A stretch of 64,000 nucleotides of DNA from Pseudonocardia sp. DSM 110487 (GCF_019468565.1 NZ_CP080521.1:186001-250000); one strand, 5' to 3'. Shown: positions 7,802 through 16,114, counted from the first letter of the stretch. Made by a program: numbers and translations. Notes: generated by a model not told the origin, from the sequence alone.

Positions 7802-8944
7802 ATGCCGCTCCACCGCGCGCTCCCCGCCGTGCTCATCGCACTCGCGCTGCCCGCCTGCACGGCGGCGACGGCCGCCCCTCCCGCCGAGGCCCGCGTCGCG
7901 ACGTTCAACGCATCGCTCAACCGGGCAGCAGATGGCGAGCTGGTGGCCGACCTGTCGACCCCGGACGACCCGCAGGCCCGCGAGGTGGCCGAGGTGGTGC
8001 AGCGAGTGCGGCCGGACGTGCTGCTGGTCAACGAGTTCGACCACGCCCCCGCCGCCGTCGACCTCTTCCGCGACAACTACCTGGAGCGCGGCCAGAACGG
8101 CGCCGAGCCGATCGAGTACCCGTACGCGTTCCTCGCACCGTCCAACACGGGGGTGCCGAGTGGGTTCGACCTCGACAACGATGGCGCCGTCGGCGGCCCG
8201 AACGACGCGCTCGGCTTCGGCGCGTTCCCCGGGCAGTACGGGATGCTCGTGCTCTCGCGCTTCCCGATCGACACCACCGCCACTCGCACGTTCCAGCGGT
8301 TCCTGTGGAAGGACCTCCCTGGTAGCAGGCAGCCCACAGACTTCTACTCGCCCGAGGAGCAGGCCGTGCTCCCGCTCTCCTCGAAGTCGCACTGGGACGT
8401 GGCCGTGCGGATCGGGGACCGCACCCTGCACGTGCTCGCGAGCCACCCGACGCCGCCGACCTTCGACGGCCCTGAGGACCGCAACGGCCGCCGCAACGCC
8501 GACGAGATCGCCTTCTGGCGCCTCTACGTCCAGCCCGGGGCGGCCGGTGACGCGCTCTACGACGACGCAGGCCGGCGCGGCGGCCTCGGCGCCGGGGAGA
8601 GGTTCGTGATCCTGGGCGACCAGAACTCCGACCCGCTCGACGGGGACTCACTCGCAGGCGCGGCCGAGCAGATCCTCACCGCGCACCGCGTGCTCGACCC
8701 GGCCCCTGCCTCTGACGGAGCGGCGGAGGCCGCGAACCCTGGCCACCGCGGCGACCCCCGCCTGGACACCGCCGACTTCTCCGACCCCACCCCCGGCAAC
8801 CTGCGCGTCGACTACGTGCTGCCCTCGGCGCCGCTGGAGGTACTTCGCAGCGGAGTGTTCTGGCCGGTCGCGGCCGATCCGCTCGCCCGCCTGAACGACG
8901 CATCCGACCACCACGCGACGTGGGTGGATCTGCGGCTACCCTGA
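7802..8944 (+). CDS. Secreted endonuclease/exonuclease/phosphatase-fold lipoprotein
   Basis: The 380-residue protein begins at ATG 7802, nine bases after an AAGGG site. Its hydrophobic signal ends in LPAC (about residues 16-19), a lipobox. The exported part has the EEP fold markers VATFNASL, RPDVLLVNEFDH, LVLSRFPI, a metal-binding GDQNSDPLDGDS and a terminal SDHHATWVDL. EEP enzymes cut phosphodiester bonds with Mg2+, and secreted versions take extracellular DNA or phospho-organics. An Asn-Asp repeat (DLDNDGAVGGPNDALG) may bind calcium. tRNA-Ser begins six bases downstream. Confidence 0.83.
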   Translation: MPLHRALPAVLIALALPACTAATAAPPAEARVATFNASLNRAADGELVADLSTPDDPQAREVAEVVQRVRPDVLLVNEFDHAPAAVDLFRDNYLERGQNGAEPIEYPYAFLAPSNTGVPSGFDLDNDGAVGGPNDALGFGAFPGQYGMLVLSRFPIDTTATRTFQRFLWKDLPGSRQPTDFYSPEEQAVLPLSSKSHWDVAVRIGDRTLHVLASHPTPPTFDGPEDRNGRRNADEIAFWRLYVQPGAAGDALYDDAGRRGGLGAGERFVILGDQNSDPLDGDSLAGAAEQILTAHRVLDPAPASDGAAEAANPGHRGDPRLDTADFSDPTPGNLRVDYVLPSAPLEVLRSGVFWPVAADPLARLNDASDHHATWVDLRLP

Positions 8945-8949
8945 TCGAC

Positions 8950-9034
8950 GGAAGCGTGGCAGAGCGGCCGAATGCACTCGCCTTGAAAGCGAGAGACGGG
9001 CAACCGTCCGGGGGTTCGAATCCCTCCGCTTCCG
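8950..9034 (+). tRNA. tRNA-Ser (anticodon TGA)
   Basis: An 85-base cloverleaf has a seven-pair acceptor stem (GGAAGCG with CGCTTCC), anticodon stem CTCGC/GCGAG around the loop CTTGAAA with TGA at 8984-8986, and a long variable arm. The T-loop is GGTTCGAATC, and the discriminator is G as expected for serine. CCA is not encoded. An integrase C-terminal remnant points toward its 3' end, so this gene probably once served as an attachment site. Confidence 0.97.
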
Positions 9035-9099
9035 CGGTCCTGACCAGCGGCAGCGCCGGACAGGACGATCACGTCCCGACCGGCGCCGCCGACGTGGTT

Positions 9100-9340
9100 G
9101 CAGTTCTGGTTGCAGTTCGCCGCTCAGGCGGCCGGTCGCGGCCGTCCTGATCTGGTCGGGGTCCCTACTCGGTCGCCGCAGCAGACCGCCGACGCGCTCC
9201 GCGACGTCGCGCCGCATCGCGGCCGGTGATGTGCCGGTAGTGAGCGGCCATCGCGGTGTCGACCCAGCCCATGACGGTGCGCCCGGGGACGCCGAGCAGT
9301 AGGGGACCGTGGCGGCGGTGTGGACGAGGCCGTGTCGCCG
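9100..9340 (-). pseudogene. Tyrosine recombinase (integrase) C-terminal remnant
   Basis: Three minus-strand frames together read like the end of an actinobacterial phage-type integrase. The first has HGLVHTAATV, the second LLGVPGRTVMGWVDTAM followed by AHYRHIT with the catalytic tyrosine, and the third AMRRDVAERVGGLLRRP. At least two frameshifts are needed to join them, the box-II arginine before HTAAT is a valine, and the N-terminal two thirds are missing, so it is dead. It lies just past tRNA-Ser(TGA) with its 3' end facing the tRNA, the usual place for an integrase of an element inserted at a tRNA. Confidence 0.75.
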
Positions 9341-9413
9341 GGGGCATGCCCCCGGCCCGCTCGGAGGGTTCGCCGGATGGGTTCGCCGGCGGGGGGTGGC
9401 CAGGCTGAGATGC

Positions 9414-10919
9414 ATGACGACGACGAGGCGTAAGGCCGCGCTGCTGGCGGGGGTCGCTGCCGTACTGCTCACTGCCATGCCCGCTACCGCGGCAGCGGCC
9501 GACGGCGCCGGTCTGGACTGGGGCGTGTGCGCGGGCGACGACCTCGATCCGCGGCAACAGTGCGCCACCCTGGACGTGCCACTCGACCATGACGACCCGC
9601 GCGGCGAGCACATCGAGCTCGCCGTCTCCCGCATCCCCGCCGCCGACCCGGGCGCCCGCCGCGGCACCCTGATGCTGGTGCCCGGCGGCCCGGGCGAGCC
9701 GGGGCTGTCCGACCCGACCGCCGCCGCCCGCAGCCTCCCGGCGGAGGTGCTGAACGCCTACGACATGGTCAGCTTCGACCCGCGCGGCGTCGCGCAGTCC
9801 ACGCCGGTCAGCTGCGGCCTGGCCCACGAGGACCTGTCCCTGGTGCGGCTGCGGCCATGGCCCGCCCCGGACGGCAGCATCGCGGAGAACGCGGAGAACT
9901 CCGAACGCATTGCCGACGCCTGTGCGGTCCACGGCGGCCCGCTGCTGCACGAGATCAGCACCGCGGACGAGGCCCGCGACATCGACCTCATCCGGCAGGC
10001 GCTGGGGATGCAGCGGATCTCCATCTGGGGCGTGTCGTACGGCACGTACGCCGGTGCCGTCTACGCCCAGCTGTTCCCCGATCGCACCGACCGGGTCGTG
10101 CTGGACAGCGTGGACGACCCCGACCCGACGCGGGTCGCTCGCGGCTGGCTGGCGAACTACGCGGTCGGCGTCGAGGACGCATTCCCCGCCTTCGCGGACT
10201 GGGCGGCCGACCCCGGCAACCCGCAGCGGCTGGCCGACGCTCCCGAGCAGGTGCGCCCGCTGTTCCTCGACCTCGCGGCCCGCCTGGACGCCGAGCCGAT
10301 TCCGTGGCCGGGTGCCAACCCACCGGAACTCTCGGGCAACTCGCTGCGGCAGACGCTGCTCGACGCACTGTACGCACCCGACCGCTACCCGCGGCTGGCC
10401 GAGCTGATGCACGCTGTCCTGGACCGCACCGCCCTGCCCGCGCCGAACACCCCGCCCGACGAGGTCGTGCAGAACTCCGCGGCCGCGATCGCCGCCACCA
10501 TCTGCAACGATGTCGCCTGGCCGACGGACCTCGACACGTACGCCCGGGGCGTGGCGGCGAGCCGGGAGAGCCACCCGCTGACCGCGGGCATGCCGATGAA
10601 CGTGCTGCCCTGCGCGTTCTGGCCACGGCGCGCCGAACCGCCCGTGGAGATCACAGCTCGCGGCCCGTCCAATGTGCTGCTGGTGCAGAACCTGCACGAC
10701 CCGGCCACCCCGCACTCCGGCGCGCTCCGGATGCGCGAGGCGCTCGGTGACCGGGCACGCATGGTCACCGTCGCCGCCACCGGCCACGGCTCCTACGCGA
10801 GGACCGGCAACACCTGCGGCGACCGGCACGTGACCACGTTCCTCCTCACCGGCCACCGCCCGGCCGCCGATACCTTCTGCCCCGCGGAACCCTCCGATGC
10901 GCCGATCGGAAGGCGCTGA
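9414..10919 (+). CDS. Secreted alpha/beta hydrolase, TAP-like tripeptidyl aminopeptidase
   Basis: This 501-residue protein starts at ATG 9414. A Sec signal peptide (AALLAGVAAVLLTAMPATAAA) covers about residues 8-29. The alpha/beta hydrolase core has an oxyanion-hole LVPGGPGEPG near 88, the nucleophile S208 in GVSYGTYAG and a late GHGSYAR histidine near 468, followed by the TAP-like C-terminal domain with a paired cysteine. Relatives remove peptides or hydrolyse esters outside the cell in Streptomyces. It is intact although flanked on both sides by pseudogene fragments, so it may have arrived with, or survived from, a mobile segment. Confidence 0.85.
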   Translation: MTTTRRKAALLAGVAAVLLTAMPATAAAADGAGLDWGVCAGDDLDPRQQCATLDVPLDHDDPRGEHIELAVSRIPAADPGARRGTLMLVPGGPGEPGLSDPTAAARSLPAEVLNAYDMVSFDPRGVAQSTPVSCGLAHEDLSLVRLRPWPAPDGSIAENAENSERIADACAVHGGPLLHEISTADEARDIDLIRQALGMQRISIWGVSYGTYAGAVYAQLFPDRTDRVVLDSVDDPDPTRVARGWLANYAVGVEDAFPAFADWAADPGNPQRLADAPEQVRPLFLDLAARLDAEPIPWPGANPPELSGNSLRQTLLDALYAPDRYPRLAELMHAVLDRTALPAPNTPPDEVVQNSAAAIAATICNDVAWPTDLDTYARGVAASRESHPLTAGMPMNVLPCAFWPRRAEPPVEITARGPSNVLLVQNLHDPATPHSGALRMREALGDRARMVTVAATGHGSYARTGNTCGDRHVTTFLLTGHRPAADTFCPAEPSDAPIGRR

Positions 10920-11070
10920 GTGTCCTCGCACCGACTGCCTCGCCTGCGGCGATCCGCTCGACCGGGAGCCAGACATCGACGGCAAGTCGTACGCCATCGC
11001 TGACCGGGACGTACAGGGACTGCAGGCGTACCGGGCGATGCAGGTCGCGATCAGGGAGGCCGGCGGCGGT
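10909..11070 (-). pseudogene. N-terminal fragment of a CocE/NonD-type hydrolase
   Basis: On the minus strand a stretch of about 50 codons reads SLYVPVSDGVRLAVDVWLPV then AGEAVGARTL. This is the characteristic first beta-strands of X-Pro dipeptidyl-peptidase/CocE hydrolases. The frame carries nothing recognisable after that, and the catalytic domain is absent. It touches the end of the TAP-like gene. The rest of 10920-11275 shows no gene, only an 8-bp inverted repeat (ATGATCCG at 11106-11113 and CGGATCAT at 11164-11171). Confidence 0.45.
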
Positions 11071-11275
11071 CCCACACCTGACCGGCCACAAGGGGGCAAC
11101 CGCCCATGATCCGTTGTTTCGGGTGCTCATGGTCGTGCGGGCAGCCGTGGACAACCGGCAGTTCGGATCATGCCCGCCGCCGGTCGAGCGGCTGAGCCGC
11201 CGGGGTGCGTCAGGGCGCGATCCTGTCGGTCCATCGGCTCGGTCCGGTCGAGCAGCCGCCGGTGGGCGCGACCGG

Positions 11276-12215
11276 TCAGCGGCGCAGGCGGGCGTTGAGC
11301 CGGGCGGCCTGGCGGGTCAGGTGGGCGCGCTCGGCGAGGTTGGGTGCCTTCTCGGCCGCCTCGGCGTACAGCCGCGCCGCCGTCTCCGGATCGCCGGCGC
11401 GCTCGTGGAGGTACGCCGCGACCGCGGCGTGGCGGGGCAGTGAGTCGTCCAGCGCCGCGAGCGCTGCAAGCCCGGCGCGTGGTCCCTCGGCCTCGCCCAC
11501 GGCCACTGCGCGGTTGAGCCGCACGACCGGGCTGTCGGTCAGTCGCGCGAGCTCGTCGTACCACTCGACGATCTGCACCCAGTCGGTCTCCTCGGCGGTG
11601 GGCGCGTCGGCGTGGAAGGCCGCGATGGCGGCTTGGGCCTGGAACTCGCCCAACCGATCGCGGGCCAGCGCCGCCTGCAGGATCTCGACGCCCTCGGCGA
11701 TCGAGGCGGTGTCCCAGCGGCTGCGGTCCTGCGCGACGAGCGGCACCAGGCTCCCGTCGGGAGCGGTCCGGCTGGCGCGCCGGGCGTGGTGGAGCAGCAT
11801 GAGGGCGAGCAGCCCCGCCACCTCGGGGTGGTCGATCGCGGCGGCGAGCTGCCGGGTGAGCCGGATGGCCTCGGCGGCGAGGTCGACGTCGCCGGAGTAA
11901 CCCTCGTTGAAGACCAGGTAGAGGACGCGCAGCACGGTGGCGACGTCGCCGGGCTGGTCGAACCGCACGCTCGCGACGCGGGTGGTCAGCCCGCCGACGG
12001 CGCGCAGCGTGAGCGCGACCGCTGACGACGGCGTCAGCGACGGGTGGGCGCACAGGAAGTAGAGCTGGAGCGTGTCGTCCACCGCGGTAGCCGGCCCGGG
12101 GGCAGGCTCCTCGTCGACGAGGTCCTCACGCCGGCGGCGGGCGGCTTCGGTCCGGGTCGCGTCGAGGAACTTGCGCCATGCGACGGTGACCAGCCAGCTC
12201 TTCGGGTCCCGCGGC
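11276..12215 (-). pseudogene. ECF sigma factor (SigJ/ECF42-like with DUF6596) lacking sigma-4 helix-turn-helix
   Basis: One continuous minus-strand frame reads RDPKSWLVTVAWRKFLDATR, the late sigma-2 region. It continues through DDTLQLYFLCAHPSLTPSSA and AVALTLRAVGGLTTR to FDQPGDVATVLRVLYLVFNE and a TPR-like C-terminal half. In intact relatives about 25 residues containing the sigma-4 recognition helix sit between GGLTTR and VRFD; here they are missing in frame. The sigma-2 start is also lost, and no start codon with a ribosome site precedes the homology. The longest ATG frame begins at 12082 (MDDTLQLYF, 268 codons). A product without sigma-2 and the DNA-binding helix should not initiate transcription. 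Confidence 0.65.
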
Positions 12216-12277
12216 GATGATTGCCGGCACCGGAGAGCCGGAGAACGTGACCTCCCTCGTGGAGCCGGTCTTCGCGC

Positions 12278-12754
12278 CTACTGCGCCGGGCGCACTCTGC
12301 GGTTGCGCACCGCAGCCGCGCCACCCGCGATGTCGATCGCGGTGAGCAGGGTGCGCCGGGCCGACTCGACCCGGTCGGCGCCGAGCTTCTCGGCCAGTTC
12401 GCCGACCAGCTCTGCCCGGATCTCCCGGGTGTCTCGCACCGCGGCGCGGCCGCGCTCGGTGAGCGCGACCCGGCGCACCCGGCCGTCCGTGGCGTCCGGC
12501 ATCCGTTGCAGGTACCCCGCGGCGCTCAGCTCGGCCGCGGTCTTCGAGACGGCCTGTTGCGTGACGCCGAGCCGCTGCGCCAGCTCGCCGACGGTGATGG
12601 GCCCATCGATGAGGTGCTGGAACAGGTAGCCGTGGCTCACCCGTAGCCGGGTGTGGCCGCGTTCGTGCAGCCGTTCGAGCGTGCGGTCCGTGAGCGCAAG
12701 CCCGGCGAGTTGGGCCACGACGGCGAAGTCGAGCAGATCGTCCGGGACGGGCAC
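12278..12754 (-). CDS. MarR-family transcriptional regulator
   Basis: The 158-residue protein has the MarR winged helix-turn-helix in ITVGELAQRLGVTQQAVSKT (about residues 52-71), then the wing GYLQRMPDATDGRVRRVALT and dimerisation helices at both ends. It diverges from a flavin/heme-type PPOX protein at 12811. Three CAAC-n4-GTTG sites between the two genes are probable operators, suggesting it represses both itself and the PPOX gene and is relieved by a small molecule. The C-terminus abuts the sigma-factor remnant. Confidence 0.88.
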   Translation of the reverse strand: MPVPDDLLDFAVVAQLAGLALTDRTLERLHERGHTRLRVSHGYLFQHLIDGPITVGELAQRLGVTQQAVSKTAAELSAAGYLQRMPDATDGRVRRVALTERGRAAVRDTREIRAELVGELAEKLGADRVESARRTLLTAIDIAGGAAAVRNRRVRPAQ

Positions 12755-12766
12755 GTCGCGACTCTA

Positions 12767-12805
12767 CAACCATGGTTGACAACTCTCGTTGTGCAACTAT
12801 GGTTG
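12767..12805. promoter_or_regulatory. Three tandem CAAC-n4-GTTG operators between marR and PPOX gene
   Basis: Three inverted repeats of the same design stand head to tail: CAACCATGGTTG (12767-12778), CAACTCTCGTTG (12780-12791) and CAACTATGGTTG (12794-12805). Arms are identical and spacers vary. Starts are 13 and 14 bases apart, so successive sites are not on the same helix face. They lie 5-50 bases before the chosen ATG 12811 and just beyond the MarR start at 12754, where they would cover both promoters. The upstream in-frame ATG at 12772 lies inside the first operator and is therefore less likely to be the true start. Confidence 0.7.
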
Positions 12806-12810
12806 TGGAT

Positions 12811-13317
12811 ATGTCTTCGCCGGTCAAGCGGTTCATCGCGATCGCCCACGAGATCGTCTGGTGCACGCTCGGCACCGTCGACACGTCCGGACGGCCGCGC
12901 TCTCGGGTCGTCCATCCGGTCTGGGAGGCGCTCGCTGACGGCGGGCTGGTCGGATGGCTCACCACCCGCTCGTCGACACCGAAGCTCGGTCACATCGCTG
13001 CCACCCCGTACGTCTCGTGCTCGTACTGGTGGGAGAAGCACGACGTCGCCGTCGCCGAATGCCACGCGCGGGTCGTCCTCGATCCCGGCGAGCGGGAGCG
13101 GGTGTGGGAGGTGGTGGCGGCGCTGCCGGCGCCGACCGGGTTCGACCCCGCGACCATCTGGCCAGGCGGACCGGCCGACCCCGGGTTCGTCCTGGTCCGG
13201 ATGGACCCATGGATGCTGCGGTTCGCGCAAGCCGACGAGCTCGCCGCAGGCGGGGCGCCGGAGGTGCACCGGTTCGCGGGCGGCGGTGTCGCCTCAGGGT
13301 CGGTGGGCCAGCGCTGA
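12811..13317 (+). CDS. Pyridoxamine 5'-phosphate oxidase-fold (PPOX) protein
   Basis: The 168-residue split-barrel protein has HEIVWCTLGTVDTSGRPRSR, the typical first strands of PPOX-family flavin (FMN or F420) binding proteins, then LVGWLTTRSSTPKLGHI and VSCSYWWEKHDVAVAE. Members oxidise or reduce small molecules with a flavin; the exact cofactor cannot be told. I start it at ATG 12811 because the frame upstream (12772) runs through the MarR operators. It is likely the target of the divergent MarR. Its last 24 bases overlap the convergent GNAT gene. Confidence 0.8.
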   Translation: MSSPVKRFIAIAHEIVWCTLGTVDTSGRPRSRVVHPVWEALADGGLVGWLTTRSSTPKLGHIAATPYVSCSYWWEKHDVAVAECHARVVLDPGERERVWEVVAALPAPTGFDPATIWPGGPADPGFVLVRMDPWMLRFAQADELAAGGAPEVHRFAGGGVASGSVGQR

Positions 13318-13860
13318 CGCGTCCGGCCATGCGACGCGGAGCATGGCCGGGGCGCCGTTCAGGCGGATGGGCACACCACCGGGCGGCGGGACGAGCGCCT
13401 TCTCCACGCAGGCTCCGCCTCGAGCACGGTAGAACCGCTGCGCGGCGACGTTCTGCTCGAGCACCCACAGGTAGATGGCCGGACCGGCGGCGCGGCCGAG
13501 GATGCCCTCGGCGGCGCGGGCGAGGAGGGCGGTGCCGACGCCGGTCCGCTGGTGGGGAAGGGCGACGTGCAGGTTGTCGACGAGGCTGCCCCACGCGGCA
13601 TCTTCGTCGATGACGACGTGGACGAACCCTGCGAGGCTGTCGCCGTCTTCGGCCAGCACCGTGACGCCGCCTGCCGGATCGGCCAGGCGCGCCGACCAGA
13701 CCGCCCGCCGGTCGGCGACGACGTCACCGTCGAGATAGGCGTCGGCGTAGGCGCCGCGGTAGTGCCGCCGCCAGCTCGCGGCGTGCAACGCGGCGACCTG
13801 CTCGGCGTCGCCGGCGTGCGCGGCGCGGAAGCGCACTTCCGTCGGCTCGTTCGCAGCCAT
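13294..13860 (-). CDS. GNAT-family N-acetyltransferase
   Basis: The 188-residue protein opens with VRFRAAHAGDAEQVAALHAA and has the acetyl-CoA signature LPHQRTGVGTALLAR near residue 108. This is followed by IYLWVLEQNVAAQRFYRARG, a standard GNAT motif B. The substrate is unknown. It overlaps the end of the PPOX gene and lies 26 bases after the cupin gene on the same strand, so the minus-strand genes from here to 14990 may be one transcript. Confidence 0.86.
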   Translation of the reverse strand: MAANEPTEVRFRAAHAGDAEQVAALHAASWRRHYRGAYADAYLDGDVVADRRAVWSARLADPAGGVTVLAEDGDSLAGFVHVVIDEDAAWGSLVDNLHVALPHQRTGVGTALLARAAEGILGRAAGPAIYLWVLEQNVAAQRFYRARGGACVEKALVPPPGGVPIRLNGAPAMLRVAWPDASALAHRP

Positions 13861-13886
13861 ATCACCGCACGGTAGTTGGGGTGCCG

Positions 13887-14363
13887 CTAGAGCGGGTCGG
13901 AGATCGCGAGCGGCGGACCGATGAACTCGATCCAGTTCGCGTGGCCGACGGCGGCGAGCGCCTCGGCGTCCACCGGGCCCGGCAGCGCGGCGAACTGCTC
14001 GAAGAACCGCTCCACCCCCGACGGTGAGGTGATGATCAGCAGCCGTCCGGCCGCGTCGCCGATGTTCTGGAAGTTGTGCGGTACGCCACGCGGCCCGAAG
14101 GCCATGCCGCCGCTCGACGCCCGGAGCATGGTGTCACCGGCCTTGAACCGGAATTTGCCCTCGAGCACCCACCACACCTCGTCCTCCCGGACGTGGATGT
14201 GCTGTGCAGGTCCCGACCCGGGTGCGACCAGCAGTTCGAGGACCGTGAGCGAGCCGTTGGTGCTCATGGTGTCGGCCTTCACCGTGATCGCGTCGCCGGT
14301 GGGCGTCTCGAGAACCGGACCCTCACCGGGCTGCACGGCGAAGGGCGCCGTGAAGTTGGGCAT
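13887..14363 (-). CDS. Single-domain cupin protein
   Basis: In this 158-residue protein the cupin motif 1 is PAQHIHVREDEVWWVLEGKF (two His, one Glu, metal-binding) and motif 2 is GPRGVPHNFQN. Such cupins bind a divalent metal and act as dioxygenases, isomerases or sensors. The 'FAALPGPVDAEAL' C-terminal segment resembles quercetin-dioxygenase-like actinobacterial cupins. The start MPNFTAPFAVQPGEGP is well placed. It sits between a GNAT and a DinB-like gene on the same strand; no pathway is evident. Confidence 0.83.
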   Translation of the reverse strand: MPNFTAPFAVQPGEGPVLETPTGDAITVKADTMSTNGSLTVLELLVAPGSGPAQHIHVREDEVWWVLEGKFRFKAGDTMLRASSGGMAFGPRGVPHNFQNIGDAAGRLLIITSPSGVERFFEQFAALPGPVDAEALAAVGHANWIEFIGPPLAISDPL

Positions 14364-14393
14364 GGGCCTGGCTCGCTCGGGGCCGTGCGCGCG

Positions 14394-14990
14394 TTACGAC
14401 TCCTTCCGGCCGGTGAGGCCGAGGTAGCGCGCACGCCACGAGGCGCCATCGCGGACCGGCACTTCCTCGCGGTAGATCCCGAACGACCGCCACATGTCGG
14501 CCGCCGGCGCCGTGCCCTCCCACATCGCCTTCGCCAGCTCCTCGGACACGGGGGACTCCGCTCCGAGGTGCCGGGCGATGTCGTGGGCGGCGAGCGTGCG
14601 CGCGACGTTGAGCTGCCAGAAGTAGTCCCATGCCGGGACGTCGCCGTACCCGCAGTGGACGACGGCGTCGCGGTCGGTCACCCGCGCGGCGGCGGCGCGG
14701 GCGCGCTCGGCGATGCGGGCGATGTTGCCGTGCGGATCGTCGCCGAGCAGGTCGCCGTCGTAGGTGTCCCGGCCGACCTCGTCCATGGTGCGCCCGGCGA
14801 GCATGTCCGGGATCCAGGCCTCGTCGTAGGCGGCGTGCGCGAGCACCTCGCGCAACGGGCGCGGCTGGTCGGCGCCCGGCATGTCGAACAGTGGTGGCAG
14901 GACGCTGTCCATGTCCTCGGCCCCGACCAGCGTGAAGGCGTGCACCGCGGCCAGGTCGGCGAGCTGGAACACCGCTGCTTCGTGGATCAT
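14394..14990 (-). CDS. DinB/maleylpyruvate isomerase-like helical protein
   Basis: The 198-residue helical protein (MIHEAAVFQLADLAAVHAF) looks like a mycothiol-dependent DinB-fold member by length, helical character and scattered histidines (LAHAAYDEAW, TLAAHDIARHLG). The canonical metal triad is not certain. The ATG at 14990 is chosen because GAGGAG sits six bases upstream; a GTG at 15017 is in frame. Function is unknown and family membership is tentative. Confidence 0.6.
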   Translation of the reverse strand: MIHEAAVFQLADLAAVHAFTLVGAEDMDSVLPPLFDMPGADQPRPLREVLAHAAYDEAWIPDMLAGRTMDEVGRDTYDGDLLGDDPHGNIARIAERARAAAARVTDRDAVVHCGYGDVPAWDYFWQLNVARTLAAHDIARHLGAESPVSEELAKAMWEGTAPAADMWRSFGIYREEVPVRDGASWRARYLGLTGRKES

Positions 14991-15041
14991 TCGTGCTCCT
15001 CGGTCGTCGTCGGGCACGACCGTAGGAGCGATGTAGGTCAG

Positions 15042-15695
15042 TTATCGGCACACATCGTCGAGGTGTTCGTGCAGCTGCGCGGGCGATTCGAAGACCTCGG
15101 CGGCTCCGGCCTCGCGCAGTTCGCCGGCGGAGAAGCCGCCGGTGAGCAGCCCGTAGCCGGGTATCCCCAGCCGCGCGCCGGCCCGGAAGTCCCACACCGA
15201 GTCACCGACCAGCACCGCGGAACGGCCGCCGACCTTCTCCAGCGCGGCTTGCAGGAGGTCCGGCGCCGGCTTGGTCTGCTCGACGTCGGCCGAGGTGGTC
15301 CACGCTTCGGCGAGCTCGGCACCGCCGAACAGGCTCAGGTAGTGGTCGACGTGCTCGGCCTTGCCGGAGCTGGCCAGCACGAGCGTGAAGCCCCGGCGGC
15401 GCACGTCGTCCAGCAGCTCACGCACCCCGTCGAAGGGCTGGACCTCGCCGAGCAGCGCGTCGAACTCGTCGGACCAGTCCGCGCGCAGCTGCTCGCCGAG
15501 TCGCTCCTCCACGTCATCGCCAGCGACGGCCGGCACCACGTGATCACCGCCCATCCCGATCGCCCGGTGCAGCCGCCAGATCGGAACGGTCAGGTCGTGG
15601 CGCCGGAAGGCTCGGAACCAGGCCAGTGCGTGGTGGTAGTTCGTGTCGACCAGCGTGCCGTCGACGTCGAAGATCGCCGTGTCGTAGTCGGCCAC
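15042..15695 (-). CDS. HAD-superfamily phosphatase
   Basis: In this 217-residue protein motif I is DTAIFDVDGTLVDTN with two catalytic aspartates, motif II is TLVLASSGK, motif III lysine is in VEQTKPAPD, and motif IV is SAVLVGDSVWDFRAG. A C1 cap of about 60 residues lies between motifs I and II. It is typical of phosphoglycolate phosphatase/beta-phosphoglucomutase-like HAD enzymes acting on small phosphates in the cytoplasm. A terminator-like double hairpin lies upstream, separating it from the monooxygenase gene. Confidence 0.88.
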   Translation of the reverse strand: MADYDTAIFDVDGTLVDTNYHHALAWFRAFRRHDLTVPIWRLHRAIGMGGDHVVPAVAGDDVEERLGEQLRADWSDEFDALLGEVQPFDGVRELLDDVRRRGFTLVLASSGKAEHVDHYLSLFGGAELAEAWTTSADVEQTKPAPDLLQAALEKVGGRSAVLVGDSVWDFRAGARLGIPGYGLLTGGFSAGELREAGAAEVFESPAQLHEHLDDVCR

Positions 15696-15734
15696 CAGAC
15701 CGGACTACCCGGGCGCGCGCTCCGGAATCGGATC

Positions 15735-15769
15735 CTAGGAGCGCCCTGAGCAACTCAGGACCCTCCTAG
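15735..15769. terminator. Nested hairpin terminator
   Basis: CTAGGAG (15735-15741) pairs with CTCCTAG (15763-15769), and inside it CCTGAG (15745-15750) pairs with CTCAGG (15754-15759) around a CAA loop. An internal loop of three bases per side joins the stems. It overlaps the stop of the monooxygenase gene at 15755 and sits before the HAD gene, so it likely ends the former transcript. There is no clear T-tract. Confidence 0.55.
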
Positions 15770-16060
15770 CCCGACCCCTCCCACCACCCGCGTCTCCTGC
15801 CGGGTGAACTCGCCGGTGAGCAGCGGCATGGCGGCGGCGATCGCGGCCTTGGTCTCGGGAAGTTCCAGGGACGACGCGTGGTGTTCGGCGCTCTCCCACA
15901 CCTCGGTGACCCAGATCCGGTCGTCGTCGTCAGGGCACTCGCCCACGACGTAGGACAGGCATCCCGCGGCCGGGAGTCCGTCGATGCTCTTCAACAGGTG
16001 CGCGACGACCTCGTCACGCTCGCCGGGCCGCGTCCGCATGCTGGCGATGTAGCCGTACAC
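15755..16060 (-). CDS. Antibiotic biosynthesis monooxygenase (ABM) domain protein
   Basis: This 101-residue single ABM domain starts MYGYIASMRTRPGERDEVVA, with CLSYVVGECPDDDDRIWVTEVWES in the middle, typical of the dimeric alpha/beta-barrel family that includes quinol monooxygenases (YgiN-like). Members act on quinones or polyketide aromatics without cofactor, or serve as small detoxifying enzymes. The C-terminal 'GGVGLGGS' is unstructured. The stop is inside the terminator hairpin. Confidence 0.82.
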   Translation of the reverse strand: MYGYIASMRTRPGERDEVVAHLLKSIDGLPAAGCLSYVVGECPDDDDRIWVTEVWESAEHHASSLELPETKAAIAAAMPLLTGEFTRQETRVVGGVGLGGS

Positions 16061-16114
16061 GAAGGCAGCCTGGCACGGGTCGGCGCGCCTGCATTGGAGA
16101 TTCCCGACAACGCG

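Noticed and set aside
11106..11171. 8-bp inverted repeat ATGATCCG/CGGATCAT as IS ends
   Set aside because: Only 50 bases lie between and no direct repeats or transposase are found.
12772..12810. Upstream ATG for the PPOX gene
   Set aside because: It sits inside the MarR operators and adds 13 residues not typical of the family.
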